Made by a program: the position numbers and the translations under genes. From Nostoc sp. 106C (GTDB lineage: Bacteria; Cyanobacteriota; Cyanobacteriia; Cyanobacteriales; Nostocaceae), in the NCBI RefSeq assembly GCF_002154725.1, contig NZ_MTAW01000095.1, positions 1-64,000 on the forward strand: a DNA stretch of 64,000 nt, written 5' to 3'. This document shows positions 37,235 to 44,895 of this stretch, piece after piece; within the stretch, counting starts at the first letter, position 1, and every line of letters begins with the position of its first letter. Under the pieces are notes generated by a model. The model searched no databases. It was not told the DNA's origin and saw only the letters and a program-made list of their open reading frames with translations.

Positions 37235-38713
37235 TTACCACTTGTGTCTGATCCAGTCGTAAATCTCTACATATTCACTGCCTGGAACATTCCATGAGTA
37301 GTCATATTCCATACCCTGAATAGCTAATTCGCGGAACTCGTCAGGAGAGTAATTCCACAAATCAATTGCCCGTTCCATTGCTGATTCAAGCGCTTGATTA
37401 TCGCTCTGATAAAACACATAACCATTACGCTTTTCAGGTGGTACATTCTCGTCGTAATTGCGGTCAAATACTGTATTCACCAAACCACCAACACCGCGAA
37501 CAATCGGTACAGTGCCATACTTCAAGCCAATCATTTGAGTTAATCCACAGGGTTCGTAATTGCTGGGGACAACAATTATATCTGCCCCCGCATAAATCAG
37601 GTGGGATAATTCCTCATTAAAGCCCAGTTCTAAATGTACATCTGGGTTGCTATTTAAAAATTCTTTTTCATGTTGGAAAGTAGCGTTGATTCCCGCTTCT
37701 GTAGCCGAACCTAGTAATACAAATTGCGCTCCTTTATAGAGGGCGTAATAAATGGCGTGATGAACAAGATGCACACCTTTTTGATTATCTAACCGACCAA
37801 TGTAAGCAACTATTGGTTTATCATCTTGACGGAGCAGGAGACGTTCTCGTAAAGCTTTTTTGTTATCGAATTTTTGTTCAAAATTGTTCTTGGTATAGTT
37901 AGAAGAGATGTAGCGATCAACTTCTGGATTCCAAAAATCGTAATCAATACCGTTGAGCACCCCACGGAATTTATCTTGATGCAAATGCAAAGTATGACCT
38001 AAACCGCAACCAACATCGCTAGTACGAGCTTCCCAAGCGTGGTTTGGAGAAACTGTGGTGACAGCATTGGAGTAAACAATACCCCCTTTCATGAAATTCA
38101 AAGCAAAGGGGTTGAAGTTATCACGCAGCTTATCGTATTGGAAGTAATACTCTGGTCGATTTAAACCTGTGGCCTCAAGAGTTTCTACACCTCCCATTCC
38201 CTGATGTTTAAAGTTGTGGATGGTGTAACAAACTCTTTGATACTCCATGCCATAATACTTGTACATTTCATGGAGCATGACTGGAACTAAGCCTGTTTGC
38301 CAATCATGACAATGGATGATATCAGGTCGCTTATTGCTTTGAAGTAAAAATTCCAAAGCAGCTTTGCTGAAAAAGGCAAAGCGCATATTATCGTCATTGC
38401 AACCGTAATAGCAGCCCCGATTAAAGAAATTATCTTGAGAATGAGGTTCAATGAAGAAACACACCCGTCCATGTACCCAACCACAGTACACCGAACACTC
38501 AATAGCTCCACCATACCAGGGTACTGACAAATTGCGATAGGCATCATGCCATCCCCAAATATGGTCGTAGCGCATACAGTCATACTTGGGCAGAATTAGC
38601 TCGACACAATGTCCTCGAATCTCTAATTCCCGACTCAGTCCGTAAACAACATCCCCTAAACCGCCTGCTTTAATTACAGGAGCACATTCCGAGGCAATCT
38701 GTACAATGTACAT
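37235..38713 (-). CDS. glgA: Glycogen synthase (ADP-glucose)
   Basis: A 492-residue GT5 enzyme that extends alpha-1,4-glucan from ADP-glucose in the cytoplasm. The N terminus MYIVQIASECAPVIKAGGLG has the KxGGLGDV substrate-binding motif at about 15-22. The C-terminal GT-B half has YIGRLDNQKGVHLV near 305 and the conserved PSNYEPCGLTQMIGLKYGT near 390. The ATG at 38713 is preferred to a GTG at 38731 because it gives the usual family N terminus and GAGG precedes it. The length of about 490 residues fits the GlgA2 type of cyanobacteria, which often have two glgA genes. Single-gene transcript with its own terminator. Confidence 0.93.
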   Translation of the reverse strand: MYIVQIASECAPVIKAGGLGDVVYGLSRELEIRGHCVELILPKYDCMRYDHIWGWHDAYRNLSVPWYGGAIECSVYCGWVHGRVCFFIEPHSQDNFFNRGCYYGCNDDNMRFAFFSKAALEFLLQSNKRPDIIHCHDWQTGLVPVMLHEMYKYYGMEYQRVCYTIHNFKHQGMGGVETLEATGLNRPEYYFQYDKLRDNFNPFALNFMKGGIVYSNAVTTVSPNHAWEARTSDVGCGLGHTLHLHQDKFRGVLNGIDYDFWNPEVDRYISSNYTKNNFEQKFDNKKALRERLLLRQDDKPIVAYIGRLDNQKGVHLVHHAIYYALYKGAQFVLLGSATEAGINATFQHEKEFLNSNPDVHLELGFNEELSHLIYAGADIIVVPSNYEPCGLTQMIGLKYGTVPIVRGVGGLVNTVFDRNYDENVPPEKRNGYVFYQSDNQALESAMERAIDLWNYSPDEFRELAIQGMEYDYSWNVPGSEYVEIYDWIRHKW

Positions 38714-38943
38714 TCCTAGTCCTCGCTTCACAAAACTTTATTTGTACTATATTCCTATCAGTATATGAAAAATGTACTCATTGACACGTAAGTGATGGAA
38801 TGATAAGTAAAAAAAGTTAAACACAGGGCTAGCAATAATGAAATCTATTAGTATCAGCCCAAAATTATGCAATTTGTGAGATGCAGATTATTGCTAATGT
38901 CGTACTGCCATAGTCTTTAATAAGGAATGACTGTGCTTGAGTC

Positions 38944-39633
38944 TCAAGCTCTTAAGTTCTCGCGCGCTGATCGTTTCTTCTTCGACTCCGCACTAACCGC
39001 GAGTCGGGATAATACATTTTCCACTCCCTTGTGCGCTTGTGTTAGATGAATCGGGTCATTCATCATGACAAAAAGAAAATTCGCAGCCAAAAGCATGGCC
39101 TCGATTTCAAAAACCACTTGAGCAACTTCGGCATTAGGATCTATCTGTCCCAAGTCCTGCGCCTCAAGAATGCACTGCCTCAATAATGTAAGCCACTTAC
39201 CTAGCACTTCGACGACGCGATCGCGCGCTGGACCGGGACGCGTGTCGAGTTCCGCAGCGACTGAGGCAAAAAAACATCCACCCGGAAAAACTTTGCGTTC
39301 GAGATGTGAAACAAATGAATTAACCACTGCTTTGAGTCGATCAGTTCCCGCAAGCGCCCTCATTGCAGGCTGAATCACTTCATTATCAAAAATCTCGGCT
39401 GCCGTTTCGATCGTCGCCAACTCCAGTTCTTCTTTGGATTTGAAATGTGCATAGAGTCCACTCTTGCTCATTCCAATCTCAGTCGCCAGATCTCCCAGCG
39501 ACAAGCCACTTAGTCCCTTCGTTGTTGCTAGCTTCGCCGCAGTAAGCAAAATGGTGGCGCGGCTGGACTGTCCTTTCAAGCGGCGGGAATTACTACCTTC
39601 TGAACTGGTTTTGGATGATGAAGCAACACTCAT
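38944..39633 (-). CDS. TetR/AcrR-family repressor
   Basis: About 229 residues. N-terminal helix-turn-helix domain: SRATILLTAAKLATTKGLSG, then LGDLATEIGMSKSGLYAHFKSKEEL (about 40-65), the TetR recognition helix pattern. The C-terminal half (about 80-210) is an all-helical ligand-binding domain with the GGCFFASVAAELDTRPG stretch seen in a TetR subgroup often found beside small oxidoreductase or detoxification genes. ATG 39633 is preferred over an in-frame TTG at 39645. It is divergent from the tautomerase gene, and two near-identical palindromes lie in the shared promoter region, so it very likely represses that promoter and possibly itself. The C-terminal end SKKKRSARENLRA is basic. Confidence 0.92.
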   Translation of the reverse strand: MSVASSSKTSSEGSNSRRLKGQSSRATILLTAAKLATTKGLSGLSLGDLATEIGMSKSGLYAHFKSKEELELATIETAAEIFDNEVIQPAMRALAGTDRLKAVVNSFVSHLERKVFPGGCFFASVAAELDTRPGPARDRVVEVLGKWLTLLRQCILEAQDLGQIDPNAEVAQVVFEIEAMLLAANFLFVMMNDPIHLTQAHKGVENVLSRLAVSAESKKKRSARENLRA

Positions 39634-39655
39634 AACTCGAATCAAAACTTATGAC

Positions 39656-39710
39656 TTGACAATAGCACGAACGGTCGTCATAATCAAGAGACAAAGAACG
39701 AACGTTCGTT
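39656..39710 (+). promoter_or_regulatory. Sigma70-type promoter with two TetR operator palindromes
   Basis: TTGACA at 39656-39661, a 17-base spacer and CATAAT at 39679-39684 form a near-consensus plus-strand promoter for the tautomerase gene. The spacer contains ACGAACGGTCGT (39667-39678). A second copy, ACGAACGTTCGT (39698-39709), lies inside a perfect 14-bp palindrome (39697-39710) just past the expected start of transcription. The copies differ at one base and are 31 bases apart, about three helical turns. Confidence 0.8.
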
Positions 39711-39764
39711 TTTTTATGCATAACTTTTCATAGCAAATCAAAATTAGAAACTGGAAATAAACTT

Positions 39765-39998
39765 ATGCCATTAGTGAATGTCAAACTGATTGAAGGCGTT
39801 TTCACGTCAGATCAAAAGCAAGAGATGATCCGCAAGCTCACTGACACAATGGTGTCGATCGAAGGCGAGAACCTGCGTTCAGTGACGTGGGTTGTGATCG
39901 AAGAGGTCAAGAGCGGCGATTGGGGAGTGGGTGGCGATCCTCTCACCACTAACGATGTGCAGGCGCTTGCGGCTAGCAAGTCCAAAGTTAACGCCTAA
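39765..39998 (+). CDS. 4-oxalocrotonate tautomerase-family protein
   Basis: A 77-residue protein starting MPLVNVKLIEGVFTSDQKQE. Pro2 after the initiator Met is the catalytic base of the tautomerase superfamily, and the beta-alpha-beta pattern and size (62-80 residues) fit. TWVVIEEVKSGDWGVGGDPL matches the second half of the family. The physiological substrate is not known. The promoter with two TetR operators directly upstream predicts ligand-inducible expression. The GFA-domain gene follows on the same strand after 160 bases. Base composition is more GC-rich than in the surrounding genes, which suggests acquisition by transfer. Confidence 0.9.
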   Translation: MPLVNVKLIEGVFTSDQKQEMIRKLTDTMVSIEGENLRSVTWVVIEEVKSGDWGVGGDPLTTNDVQALAASKSKVNA

Positions 39999-40044
39999 CC
40001 CTACACAGCCGTAAACCCGTCCATTGCGCTACGGTTGCAAGCGT

Positions 40045-40059
40045 GACCCCTAAAGGGTC
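40045..40059. repeat. Short hairpin between tautomerase and GFA genes
   Basis: GACCC at 40045 and GGGTC at 40055-40059 form a 5-bp stem with a CTAAA loop; GCGAAA/TTTCGC near 40074-40088 makes a second stem. No T run follows, so neither is a clear terminator. They could be part of a dispersed repeat (40010-40110). Confidence 0.35.
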
Positions 40060-40160
40060 GGGTCGCTGAGCGTGCGAAAAGATTTCGCAACGGAGTTGAT
40101 CCTTAACTTAAGACTGTGCTCCAAATCTTCTCGTCGTGCTAATTACTAAGGAGGTACATC

Positions 40161-40595
40161 ATGAGCAACAAAAAATCTTACAAAGGCAGCTGCTTTTGCA
40201 GCGCAGTTCAGTTCACGGTCAGCGGTGAGCCAACCGCAATGGGTTATTGCCATTGTGAGTCGTGTCGAAGCTGGTCGGCAGGGCCTGTCAACGCCTTCAC
40301 TTTATGGAACCCCGAAGCGGTGCAGATCACCCAAGGGGTAGACAACATCGGCACTTACAACAAGACACCGCATAGTTATCGCAAATGGTGCAAAACCTGT
40401 GGAGGACACCTCTTCACTGAGCATCCCGGCATGGGACTCACCGACGTGTATGCAGCAGTCATTCCGGACTTCCCGTACCACGCCGATGTCCATGTCCACT
40501 ATCAGGAGACGAAGCTGCCAATGAAGGACGGGTTGCCGAAGATGAAGGACGTCCCGAAGGAAATGGGTGGCTCAGGCATCAGCGTAGCGGAATAA
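40161..40595 (+). CDS. GFA-domain protein (zinc-binding, Gfa/CENP-V family)
   Basis: A 144-residue protein with the GFA fold: KGSCFCSAVQFTVSGEP (Cys-x-Cys near 10-12), YCHCESCRSWSAGP (Cys-x-x-Cys near 32-35) and WCKTCGGHLFTEHPG (Cys-x-x-Cys near 74-77), the expected zinc ligands. The family is named after a reported glutathione-dependent formaldehyde-activating enzyme, but most members have no proven reaction. A strong AAGGAGGT ribosome binding site precedes the ATG. It lies downstream of the tautomerase gene and may respond to the same TetR regulator. The GC-rich codon use is like its two neighbours and unlike the flanking genes. Confidence 0.88.
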   Translation: MSNKKSYKGSCFCSAVQFTVSGEPTAMGYCHCESCRSWSAGPVNAFTLWNPEAVQITQGVDNIGTYNKTPHSYRKWCKTCGGHLFTEHPGMGLTDVYAAVIPDFPYHADVHVHYQETKLPMKDGLPKMKDVPKEMGGSGISVAE

Positions 40596-41094
40596 CACAA
40601 TTGGGACCTTCAAGCGCCACTATCCCAGGCACTGAATTGGGTCGAGGAGGGTGTTTCTCCCTCCCACACCAGCACCAGCAGTCGTTGTGGGAGCAGTAGC
40701 TCGTAGGGACTTTCTATCACGACACCTTGTATCTAACTCTCTCTCGTCAGATTAATTTGAAACCCTATTTTGATGTTAGTCCGCCTGTGCGGGCTAACCT
40801 CCGGGTTCAGCAGTCGCTCATGGGGGAAACCCCCAAGACCGCGCTGCTTCACCGCTACGCGTCTATGTTTGTGTAGCCGCAATTTCTAATCGTCTGGATT
40901 ATTCTCTTGCCAAAGCCATAGAAAAGCGCTAATCGATTGTTCTACGATCAATGCAATCAGGTCGACTTTATCCAAATCTAAAAACGTTTAAACGATCGCA
41001 ATTGTTGATTGGGGATGAACCCAATCAACGAAATAAACTTGACAGATGAGCGCGATTGCCCGTGTCCGGAGGGGTTTATGAAAATTCCTCCGTC
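40596..41094. other. Intergenic region with repeat debris
   Basis: About 500 bases with no supported gene. Bases 40770-40870 contain TCATGGGGGAAACCCCCAAG-type dispersed-repeat sequence (GGGGGAAACCCCC hairpin). Bases 40630-40700 hold a GGGAG/CTCCC-rich stretch of unknown nature. A short plus-strand frame near 41009 overlaps the 3' end of the next minus-strand gene and is not supported. Confidence 0.4.
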
Positions 41095-41400
41095 TCAGTC
41101 TTGTTTTGGAATGAGATTGGCGCGTTTGGCTGCATTATCCCAAACTATCCAACTACAAGAATTGTCTACCTCTTCTGGATTATTTGTGATTTTAAAATAG
41201 AGCTTGTTTTCACCTTTGGGTTCAATAGCAAAATCAGCATTTTGGGCATAAACTACCTTAAAACCTCTATCTCTAAGGCAATACATCGCCCAATTTTTCA
41301 ATGATTGTTTATATGGTTCGTGAGGAATTGGCGGTTTTGTAATTGCTTCTTCGATGACTTGAAATATCTGCATTGATATCATCTTCGTTTGAATGGTCAT
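41095..41400 (-). CDS. Conserved-looking hypothetical protein
   Basis: About 101 residues from ATG 41400 (MTIQTKMISMQIFQVIEEAI), with PHEPYKQSLKNWAMYCLRDR, FKVVYAQNADFAIEPKGENK and SCSWIVWDNAAKRANL. It looks like a small soluble alpha/beta protein; the YAQNADFAIEP and LYFKITNNP strands resemble a nuclease-like or restriction-like core, but I cannot place it in a family. Several in-frame ATG codons (41400, 41382, 41373) make the start uncertain. It lies 38 bases past the VOC gene on the same strand and may be co-transcribed with it. Confidence 0.55.
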   Translation of the reverse strand: MTIQTKMISMQIFQVIEEAITKPPIPHEPYKQSLKNWAMYCLRDRGFKVVYAQNADFAIEPKGENKLYFKITNNPEEVDNSCSWIVWDNAAKRANLIPKQD

Positions 41401-41438
41401 ACTTAAAAAATTTGTAGTGAGAACTTTAGTCCTCTCTA

Positions 41439-41897
41439 TCAAACTGGATCGCAACGAATCTCTATCATAAAACCATCAGGATCGTAGAAGTATACACCTC
41501 TACCAGTAGGACGGGTAACAGGGCCATGAGCGATCGCAATTTGATTATCTTTGATGACTGCCACTGCTTGCTCAAAGAACTGCGGAGCGATGTCAAAGGC
41601 TAAGTGATATGCTCTAGTGAAAGTTTTATCGGGATTGGGATCTGGTGGTGATAATTCTGGTTCTCCAAATAAATCCAGAATTGTGCCATCGGGAGTAATG
41701 AAGTTAGCTACTTTTCCAGCAGCGACTAGTTCAACTAGGGTTGCGGGTACTTCATCACCTTTAAGTTCATGTAAGCCTAGAATAGTGCCATAAAAGTGTC
41801 GGGAAGCTTGCATATCTTTCACGTTAAGAGCAATGTGATGCACTTTCCGTAAAACACCTGGAGTTAGGACACTGTTGGCACAGAAGCTAGATAGCAT
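41439..41897 (-). CDS. VOC-family (glyoxalase/dioxygenase-like) protein
   Basis: A 152-residue single-chain VOC protein. It has KVHHIALNVKDMQASRHFYG (about 18-37), the first metal-ligand His of the fold, and LGLHELKGDE. A second half has RAYHLAFDIAPQFFEQAV (His near 95), then GVYFYDPDGFMIEIRCDP with the terminal Glu ligand. The metal-binding His/His/Glu pattern is complete, so a metal-dependent lyase, isomerase or dioxygenase is possible, but VOC proteins cannot be assigned a substrate by sequence alone. The start is not firmly fixed; the family core begins about 16 residues in. Confidence 0.85.
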   Translation of the reverse strand: MLSSFCANSVLTPGVLRKVHHIALNVKDMQASRHFYGTILGLHELKGDEVPATLVELVAAGKVANFITPDGTILDLFGEPELSPPDPNPDKTFTRAYHLAFDIAPQFFEQAVAVIKDNQIAIAHGPVTRPTGRGVYFYDPDGFMIEIRCDPV

Positions 41898-41974
41898 GGC
41901 AGAATCAAATTTCCCTACAAGGATAGAAGTTTAACTCTTTGTTTTGAGTTTATTATTCATCCTAAAAACTTACC

Positions 41975-42448
41975 ATGCCTTTTGATTATTCTTTAGATTT
42001 TCCAAATATCAATTTTCGCCAACATCCTGAACTCTATCGTATTGGTAAAGGTGAGCAGGGTGTACTTTTGGTTGAACCATATAAATCAGAAATTCTTACC
42101 TATTGGCGATTTAAAAATCCTGAAATTGCTCAAGAGTCGAGCGAAAAAATCTACGAGATTTTTCTTGCTTATCTAGAGCACGAAGATTTTGTGGGTGCAG
42201 ATATGGCACGAAAGTTTTTACAAATGGGATATACCAGATCCCGCCGTTATGCTAATCATAAAAGCGGCAGAAAGTATCAAAAAAATGAACTTAAATCGGG
42301 TAGTAAGAAAGAAATTCTACCCTATGATGTAGATCCAATTAAAGCGGAATCAGCGGCAATATTTAAAGCTAAGTGGATACAAGCAAAGACCAATGAAAAA
42401 TATCTCCAACTTTTAGCCCAACATAAACAGATGTACGAGGTAGACTAG
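41975..42448 (+). CDS. DUF4385 family protein
   Basis: A 157-residue protein starting MPFDYSLDFPNINFRQHPEL, with YRIGKGEQGVLLVEPYKSEI, HWRF-like YWRFKNPEIA, FVGADMARKFLQMGYTRSRR and a C-terminal IFKAKWIQAKTNEKY helix. This run of motifs is characteristic of DUF4385, a family found across bacteria and some phages with no established function. The length is normal. It is divergent from the VOC gene across about 77 bases and has no obvious partner. Confidence 0.82.
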   Translation: MPFDYSLDFPNINFRQHPELYRIGKGEQGVLLVEPYKSEILTYWRFKNPEIAQESSEKIYEIFLAYLEHEDFVGADMARKFLQMGYTRSRRYANHKSGRKYQKNELKSGSKKEILPYDVDPIKAESAAIFKAKWIQAKTNEKYLQLLAQHKQMYEVD

Positions 42449-42650
42449 TATTGCTTTACGTTCGTAGTCAGCACTTTAGAAGATAATCAGCCGTTGAAAA
42501 CGATCGCTCGTGCTGAAAATAAACAAGCGATCGCCTGTATCTTCTTATTTTTCTAGCACGGTTTGAGCTGCTCTAGAGATATAAATATTGCCGCTCCAGA
42601 AAAACTAATATAGAGAAAGTCTAAAACAGCGCCAATCTAGCAATTCACCC

Positions 42651-43076
42651 ATGCAAATATTTAAAACTTTACTACGAGTTCGACACTACGAGATGGATGC
42701 TCTCGGACATGTCAACAATGCTGTCTACCAAAACTACTTGGAACAGGCAGCTATTGAACACTCAGAACATTTGGGCTTAACTTTAGATATCTATCAGGAA
42801 TCAGGTGGTGTATTTGTGATGCGGCGGGTAGAAATTGAGTATCTGCGTCCAGCAGTAGCAGGAGATACTCTAGAAGTCACCACTTGGTTGAGGGAAATAC
42901 GTGGTACTCGCGCCTTCCGACGTTACGAAATCCGCAAACAAAACCAAGAGGATTTGCTAGTCACAGCCGAAGCGCTATGGGTATGGGTGGATGTCAAGAC
43001 AATGCGTCCACGACCGATCCCCAATATGATGTTAGATAAATTTTTGGCAACACTCCACTCTGGGGCAACTAACTGA
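42651..43076 (+). CDS. Acyl-CoA thioesterase, hotdog fold (4HBT type)
   Basis: A 141-residue protein. The motif RHYEMDALGHVNNAVYQNYL (about 11-30) with the conserved Asp and the GHVNNA loop is typical of YbgC/4-hydroxybenzoyl-CoA thioesterases, followed by the long helix and VFVMRRVEIEYLRPAVAGD strands. It should hydrolyse an acyl-CoA thioester in the cytoplasm; the acyl group is not predictable. Length matches the family. Single gene with about 200 bases upstream. Confidence 0.88.
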   Translation: MQIFKTLLRVRHYEMDALGHVNNAVYQNYLEQAAIEHSEHLGLTLDIYQESGGVFVMRRVEIEYLRPAVAGDTLEVTTWLREIRGTRAFRRYEIRKQNQEDLLVTAEALWVWVDVKTMRPRPIPNMMLDKFLATLHSGATN

Positions 43077-43213
43077 TGGGAAGATGAAATAACTTAGACT
43101 TTTTTACCTGAAGTATGTAAATTTGATACAGGTTAGGATAATTTATTCCAGATAGCCGAGACTATGATGTGAAATATGCAAAATATTAAGTTGTAGTCAA
43201 TACACTCAAGATT

Positions 43214-43498
43214 ATGCCAGTAAATTCAGATTCTCAGGTCAAGATTATGGAGCAACATCAGCAAGAACAACGCCAAACTGCCGCTCAAGAGTTTCAAGCA
43301 GCCTTGGATGAATTAGAAGATATATTACAAGAACAACCAACCGTGGATGAAGCTAGCCAAGTATTAAATAATGGTAATGGTAGTGTCAGCGATGCCCAAC
43401 TAGCTCAAGAAGATGAAGAGTTAGCAGCTATTGATATAGAAGCTTTTGAAGATGCAGTTGCTGATATAGAGCAATATTTTGCTGAACGCAAACAATAA
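43214..43498 (+). CDS. Acidic hypothetical protein
   Basis: A 94-residue, strongly acidic and Gln-rich protein (MPVNSDSQVKIMEQHQQEQR; AALDELEDILQEQP; EDEELAAIDIEAFEDAV). Predicted mostly helical, possibly coiled coil in the first half, with no membrane segment or Cys. The family is not recognised. An internal Met at residue 12 is an alternative start. It converges with the SpoU methyltransferase gene only 20 bases away. Confidence 0.6.
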   Translation: MPVNSDSQVKIMEQHQQEQRQTAAQEFQAALDELEDILQEQPTVDEASQVLNNGNGSVSDAQLAQEDEELAAIDIEAFEDAVADIEQYFAERKQ

Positions 43499-43518
43499 TC
43501 GTCAAAATTCAAAATTCC

Positions 43519-44304
43519 TCAGTCTTGATAAATCACTTGCCGCTGGGCTTCGTATAACATTAAAGCCGCTGCGATCGCTACATTCAAAGACTCTACGCCC
43601 GGACTTAGAGGAATTTTTACTTGCCGATCTGCCATTGCTGCTATCTCTGCCGACAAACCAGCACCTTCATTTCCCAATAAAATTAAACTGGGTTTGCGCC
43701 AGTCTACTTCCCAATAAGTTAAAGTCGCGCTGGGTAAGGTTGCTACCACTTGCATTCCCGCTTGCTGACTTTGTTGAATAGTAGTTTTTAAATCTTCTGT
43801 CACTGCCATCGCTAGACGAAACCACTGCCCAGCAGAGGCACGTAAAACTTTCGGGTTATCTAAATCTACGCTATCCCCACTCAGCCACAAACCTGATGCT
43901 CCCGCCGCCGCCGCTGTGCGAATCATCGTACCGAGATTACCGGGATCTTGCAAAGTTTCCACAGCTAGAACTATGCCAGTCATAGGTAATTGAGTTTGGC
44001 GATCGCTGCGTTGGGCTGTTGCAACTACGCCATCCGGTTGGACTGTAGTCGCGATCGCCTCTAATACTTCTTTACTCACAATTTCGGCGCGATCGCATCG
44101 ACTACAAGCTTCCTCCCAGAGTACAGGATGGGCTGATTGCCATTCTGGCGTGCAGCACACCACTACTAACGGATAATTGACCGCACAAGCTTCCTCTAAC
44201 AGATGCGTCCCTTCTAATAAAAAGAGCTGCTGCTTGTGCCGCTCCTTCGTGGAGTGCAGTTTGCGGATTTGCTTGACTAAGGAATTTTGTAAACTGGTCA
44301 ACAT
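43519..44304 (-). CDS. SpoU/TrmH-family RNA 2'-O-ribose methyltransferase
   Basis: A 261-residue protein. N-terminal substrate-binding region (about 1-95, SLVKQIRKLHSTKERHKQQL and FLLEGTHLLEEA), then the SPOUT knot domain. Motif 1 is VETLQDPGNLGTMIRTAAAA near 115, motif 2 ILLGNEGAGLS near 205, and motif 3 IPLSPGVESLNVAIAAALML near 228. All three conserved motifs are intact. It uses SAM to methylate a ribose in rRNA or tRNA; the exact nucleotide cannot be read from the sequence. It lies close to a tRNA-Leu gene, which is probably chance. Confidence 0.92.
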   Translation of the reverse strand: MLTSLQNSLVKQIRKLHSTKERHKQQLFLLEGTHLLEEACAVNYPLVVVCCTPEWQSAHPVLWEEACSRCDRAEIVSKEVLEAIATTVQPDGVVATAQRSDRQTQLPMTGIVLAVETLQDPGNLGTMIRTAAAAGASGLWLSGDSVDLDNPKVLRASAGQWFRLAMAVTEDLKTTIQQSQQAGMQVVATLPSATLTYWEVDWRKPSLILLGNEGAGLSAEIAAMADRQVKIPLSPGVESLNVAIAAALMLYEAQRQVIYQD

Positions 44305-44372
44305 GAAAGTACTGAGTTGAAAGTGCTGAGTGCTGAGTCTTGTTCCTATTTAGGACTCTAGACTCAGCAACG

Positions 44373-44480
44373 CCAGTTGCTACAACGGAGGGAACCTCCC
44401 TTCGGGTTCGCAGTTGCTTCAAGTCGGCGTTCGCCCTTGGCGTTGCCGAAGGCTAGCCGCCCAACGCACTGCTCACCGCA
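44373..44480. repeat. GC-rich dispersed repeat block
   Basis: GCCAGTTGCTACAACGGAGG followed by GGAACCTCCC forms a hairpin-forming unit of a dispersed family, and CGTTCGCCCTTGGCGTTGCC continues as another. Related GGAGAGAAACCCTCC sequence is found inside the first NRPS gene near 7830. No gene here. Confidence 0.5.
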
Positions 44481-44505
44481 ACACACTGGATCCTCATTAC
44501 TTATA

Positions 44506-44587
44506 TGCGGAACCCGGGACTTGAACCCGGAAGCCTTGCGGCACTAGAACCTGAATCTAGCGCGTCTGCCAATTCCGCCAGTTCCGC
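44506..44587 (-). tRNA. tRNA-Leu (CAG)
   Basis: On the minus strand the sequence folds as a class II tRNA: acceptor GCGGAAC pairs with GTTCCGC, the anticodon stem is CTAGA/TCTAG with loop TTCAGGT (anticodon CAG), a long variable arm (GCCGCAAGGC) is present, and the T loop is GGTTCAAGTCC. The discriminator is A and CCA is not encoded. It reads CUG codons. Confidence 0.95.
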
Positions 44588-44895
44588 TGGCATTTGCTTA
44601 TTATCGACAATTTCTTATCGTTACTCATTTATCAATATTTGTCAAGTAGTTTGCCTGGTTTGTACTGAGTATAGAGTTTTGCCAAGGAAATAATTTCTAG
44701 TTTTTGTTGTCTTAAGAATTTTTAAATCTCTATAATGCTTACTCCTAGGTGTTTTCAGCAGTCATGACCAAGCAAAAACAACAATTTATTTATGCAATAT
44801 CCAGGTACAAATTGTAGACAAATCAAATCTTTACTGTAGAATCAAAACCAACTTCAACCCTTTAAAATTGACATATTTATTTCGGAGGTAGGCTT

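Noticed and set aside
40596-41094. Possible group II intron or transposon remnant
   Set aside because: Only short GC-rich hairpins and repeat fragments are visible; no reverse transcriptase or transposase motif and no intron domain V pattern could be recognised.
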